A stretch of 64,000 bases of DNA from positions 62,001 to 126,000 of the forward strand of contig CANFKC010000001.1 in the NCBI GenBank assembly GCA_947447265.1. Direction: 5' to 3'. This DNA comes from Chitinophagaceae bacterium. Lineage in GTDB: Bacteria > Bacteroidota > Bacteroidia > Chitinophagales > Chitinophagaceae. Positions 61,783 to 64,000 of the stretch are shown piece by piece; position 1 is the first letter of the stretch; every line of letters starts with the position of its first letter. Under the pieces are notes generated by a model. That model was not told the origin of the DNA. It searched no databases and was given only the letters and a program-made list of their open reading frames with translations. The position numbers and the translations under genes are program-made.

Positions 61783-61858
61783 TAGTTAGTAGATAGTAGT
61801 TAGTAGATAGTACATAGTAGATAGTAGTGAGTAGATAGTAGTGAGTAGAAAGTAGAAA
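61780..61858 (+). repeat. Heptanucleotide tandem repeat TAGTAGN, about 11 units
   Basis: Units TAGTAGT, TAGTAGA, TAGTACA and GAGTAGA follow each other at 7-bp spacing, often alternating to give a 14-bp period. The array begins at the TAG stop codon of the GGGP synthase gene. The rest of the gap to 62365 has no gene I can support. Confidence 0.92.
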
Positions 61859-62365
61859 GCTGTTGGGTATTATACTAGAAAGTCTACAGTAGAAAGTAGA
61901 TAGCTGTTGGGAATGTTGGCTTGTGCTGATTTTGGCAGACAAGAGCGTACCATTTCGCCTGTTCAAAATCGACATAACTCTAATTGACTTTGCGCCTTCT
62001 TTGCGAACGCACTACGTTCTTCACGTTAAAATCCTTTGCTCAAATTTCCTGTCTAACCGCTATGGTTTGGCATTATGAGTCTATTGCTTCAGCACTTTTT
62101 CTATCAGCAAACAACTACCACCTATAATTGCATAAAGTGGTACAAACCGCGATATATAGACCGAATGTATTGCTGGTATTGGCTTTACAAGTTTCTTTTT
62201 TATAGGTACAGAAGTGCTGTGTTTTGGGTGACGCAGCTAGCAAAAAGTTGCCGGGTGACGCTCCATTAATGCCGAAATGCTAAAAAAATTAAAAAATGTC
62301 CATTTTTTTTGGTGGTTTTATTTTTTATACGCACTTTTGTGGTGGGTATATTTTTCATAAGGTGT

Positions 62366-62408
62366 AAATAAGGCTGCTGCTTCTCTAAGCTATAGCCTTA
62401 TTTTTTTT
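62366..62408 (+). terminator. + strand terminator with no gene directly upstream
   Basis: The 10-bp stem AAATAAGGCT / AGCCTTATTT has an 18-base loop and is followed by a poly-T run. The nearest + strand stop is 584 bp upstream, so it may end a small RNA starting near 62300 or a long 3' UTR. Confidence 0.7.
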
Positions 62409-62482
62409 GTGCCTACTTTACTGAGCAGCATTTGTTAGGTGTGGTAAGGCAATTATCCTGAACTGGTTCAGCACACACCCAT

Positions 62483-62508
62483 AAAAAAGGCACCAAAACT
62501 GGTACCTC
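62483..62508 (-). terminator. Rho-independent terminator of the PaaE-like gene
   Basis: On the minus strand the stem GGTACC / GGTGCC (one G-U pair) encloses AGTTTT and leads into TTTTTT, about 40 bp after the stop at 62548. Confidence 0.65.
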
Positions 62509-62547
62509 TAACAAAATTCAACTTTATATTTTTTCGGTTGCTTATTT

Positions 62548-63636
62548 CTAGCGTTCGTCAAAATCTATCACTACCCTTTCGGTTCTGGGGTGGGCCTGGC
62601 AAGTGAGTACAAAGCCTTTGGCTACCTCATCGTGTTCCAAGGCATAGTTTACCTCCATTTCAACTTCGCCTTCCATTACACGGGCACGGCAGGTGCAACA
62701 CACCCCACCCTTGCAGGCATAAGGCAAGTCAGCACCATTGCGCAATGCAGCATCTAATATACTCTCTCCAACGAAGGGAATATCCATTGTAAACGTAGTT
62801 CCGTCAAGCCTTATGCTTACGCTGCTGCTGGCACCTTTATTTACGTTGTGACTAGTCACCCATTTTTCATGTGTAGCTTTAGGCTGGTCGGGGCTGGTAA
62901 ACAGCTCTATATGTATTTTACCTGATGGTAAACCAAGATCAATCAATTGCTGCTTTACCGAAAGTATCATCTCCTCCGGGCCGCAAATAAAAGTTTCATC
63001 AATGGTATCCAGGTCTATCAAACTGTCGCAGAACTCCTTGCATTTTGCTGCGTCTATGCGGCCTGTAAAGAGTGGCATTTCAATGTACTCGCGGCTGAGC
63101 AGGTTATATACCCTTACGCGCTGCATGTACTTATTTTTCAACGCTTCAATCGCTTCCCTGAAAATAATGGAGCTCTTCGACCTGTTGCCATAAATAAGTG
63201 TAAAATGGCTGTTAGGTTCATTTTCAAGCACCGTTTTCATAATGCTCATTACCGGGGTAATGCCACTACCCGAAACAAAGGCCAGGTAGTTTTTGTACTT
63301 GCCTTCTGATTTGCCCGGGGTGAATTTACCCATTGGCGGCATCACCTCTAAAATATCGCCGGCTTTAATACCACCATTGGCGTAAGTCGAAAATTTACCA
63401 CCTTCAACCTTCTTAATTGCTACGCGCAACTCCCCATCATTCGGGCTGCTGCAAATAGAGTAAGAACGACGCACTTCTGCACCATCAATAATTGTTTTGA
63501 AGGTAAGGTACTGCCCCGGCAGAAACCCGAACAGTTCAGCCTGTTGCTGGGGAATATCGAATGCTATGGAAACACAATCAGATGTCTCTGACCGAACATC
63601 CTTAACCTTTAACGCATGAAATTTGAAGCTTGACAT
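62548..63636 (-). CDS. PaaE-like FAD/NAD(P)H and 2Fe-2S reductase
   Basis: The protein has 362 residues from the ATG at 63634-63636. The longer frame adds 12 residues encoded by the heptanucleotide repeat. An FAD-binding domain (about 1-105) has the flavin motif RRSYSICSS; an NAD(P)-binding domain (about 110-240) has GSGITPVMSIMKTVL and CGPEEM; a C-terminal ferredoxin (about 270-362) has CKGGVCCTC (C-x4-C-x2-C) and the fourth cysteine in LTCQAHP. This is the domain order of the phenylacetyl-CoA epoxidase reductase PaaE. No paaA-D genes lie nearby, so a general electron-donor role is equally possible. Confidence 0.9.
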   Translation of the reverse strand: MSSFKFHALKVKDVRSETSDCVSIAFDIPQQQAELFGFLPGQYLTFKTIIDGAEVRRSYSICSSPNDGELRVAIKKVEGGKFSTYANGGIKAGDILEVMPPMGKFTPGKSEGKYKNYLAFVSGSGITPVMSIMKTVLENEPNSHFTLIYGNRSKSSIIFREAIEALKNKYMQRVRVYNLLSREYIEMPLFTGRIDAAKCKEFCDSLIDLDTIDETFICGPEEMILSVKQQLIDLGLPSGKIHIELFTSPDQPKATHEKWVTSHNVNKGASSSVSIRLDGTTFTMDIPFVGESILDAALRNGADLPYACKGGVCCTCRARVMEGEVEMEVNYALEHDEVAKGFVLTCQAHPRTERVVIDFDER

Positions 63637-63642
63637 ATGGAT

Positions 63643-63808
63643 AGTTGACAGTTGGCAATTCGCAGTCGGCAATATTCAACTAAATAAGTTGGCCGTTGAA
63701 TGCGGCGCAAAGATAACAGTTTACAGTTAACAGTTTATAGTTGGCAATTGGCAGTGGGCAGTCCACAATTCAGTTGGCAGTTGGCAGTCAGCAGTGGGCA
63801 GTCAGCAG
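63643..63808. repeat. Heptanucleotide tandem repeats CAGTTGG-like, two stretches
   Basis: Two stretches (63643-63677 and 63717-63808) are built of 7-bp units such as CAGTTGG, CAATTGG, CAGTGGG and CAGTCAG with point changes. The spacer between them has no clear unit. The frame 63700-63882 is repeat-derived and is not called as a gene. Confidence 0.88.
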
Positions 63809-63883
63809 CTAAATTAAATGACCGTTACTTTTACGACATAATTAGCGTTTTCTGGAGGGAGCCTAGATTTGACCACAATTAGT

Positions 63884-63891
63884 TATATTTG
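63884..63891 (+). promoter_or_regulatory. Possible -7 element of the second NHL-repeat gene
   Basis: TATATTTG matches TAnnTTTG, 23 bp before the ATG at 63915. A TTTG at 63868 is only 12 bp away, too close for the usual -33. Confidence 0.4.
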
Positions 63892-63914
63892 CAATATCTC
63901 AACACTACGCCAAA

Positions 63915-64000
63915 ATGAAACACCTACTCATTGGTTTGCTTATTTTATTGCCTCTTTTTACAACTGCGCAACCGGGTATAATCAATACTATAGCAGGTAC
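63915..64000 (+). CDS. NHL-repeat T9SS cargo protein, 5' end only
   Basis: The ATG at 63915 opens a signal peptide (MKHLLIGLLILLPLFTTAQ), and the mature start PGIINTIAGT matches the NHL-repeat protein at 37120 (IITTIAGTPTS). Only about 28 codons are in the window, so length, repeats and sorting domain cannot be seen. The strong likeness at the leader junction suggests a paralogue. A -7-like element is upstream. Confidence 0.75.
   Translation, partial: MKHLLIGLLILLPLFTTAQPGIINTIAG

Noticed and set aside
62548-63636. Phenylacetate catabolic operon
   Set aside because: Only the reductase-like gene is present; no paaA, B, C or D homologue is in the window.
63700-63882. 60-residue frame upstream of the NHL gene
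   Set aside because: Encoded by the heptanucleotide repeats.

Overview
The window comes from a Bacteroidota chromosome, most likely the Chitinophagales/Chitinophagaceae group. The evidence is internal. Many secreted proteins end in a Type IX secretion (T9SS type A) sorting domain. There are a TonB-dependent receptor and a DUF5686 protein with N-terminal carboxypeptidase-like domains, a Rho factor with a very long N-terminal insertion, an archaeal-type GGGP synthase, and Bacteroidota promoters (-33 TTTG, -7 TAnnTTTG). I see no rRNA, tRNA, CRISPR array, transposase or prophage gene.

Layout. 1-2017: two tandem GT-C-type membrane glycosyltransferases, the first cut by the window edge. 2136-6912: a YkgJ-type cysteine-cluster protein, an orphan OmpR-type response regulator, a four-cysteine transmembrane protein, an lpxD-acetyltransferase pair and a class IV aminotransferase. 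6973-9244: three consecutive outer-membrane beta-barrel genes. 9491-11137: an SRPBCC protein and a Crp/Fnr regulator. 12354-19014: one minus-strand cluster tetR-tolC-adaptor-RND that forms a complete tripartite efflux system. 19197-29053: a lipoprotein, two large Ig-like T9SS cargo proteins and two paralogous lipoprotein nucleases. 29554-30831: rpsF-rpsR-rplI with a good promoter and terminator. 31820-36882: a TonB-dependent receptor, thiolase and galE. 37120-40338: NHL-repeat and Ig-like T9SS cargo plus a small membrane protein. 41403-49830: rho, an SDR epimerase, small exported proteins, a nitroreductase divergent from a YceI protein, and threonine aldolase. 50809-55153: three tandem paralogous T9SS cargo proteins. 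55675-63636: a degenerate RelA/SpoT-fold protein with a Pro/Gln-rich linker, a DUF5686 protein, GGGP synthase and a PaaE-like reductase. The window closes inside a second NHL-repeat gene.

The theme is the cell envelope: efflux, lipid A acylation, ether-lipid precursor, outer-membrane barrels, TonB uptake, surface nucleases and adhesin-like T9SS cargo, set among ordinary housekeeping genes. The intergenic DNA is unusual. At least eight families of dispersed or tandem repeats fill nearly every long gap. They include an exact 80-bp tandem array, heptanucleotide arrays, a 25-bp-arm palindrome and an inverted repeat pair about 29 kb apart.

The best candidates for something undescribed are the RelA/SpoT-like protein whose catalytic residues look substituted (55675-57528), the four-cysteine transmembrane protein (3670-4470), a possible structured RNA over the start codon of the TonB receptor (31760-31826), and the layered intergenic repeat families. 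No clearly new multi-gene system stood out. Start codons were re-chosen where a signal peptide, family length or repeat junction made the longest ORF unlikely.
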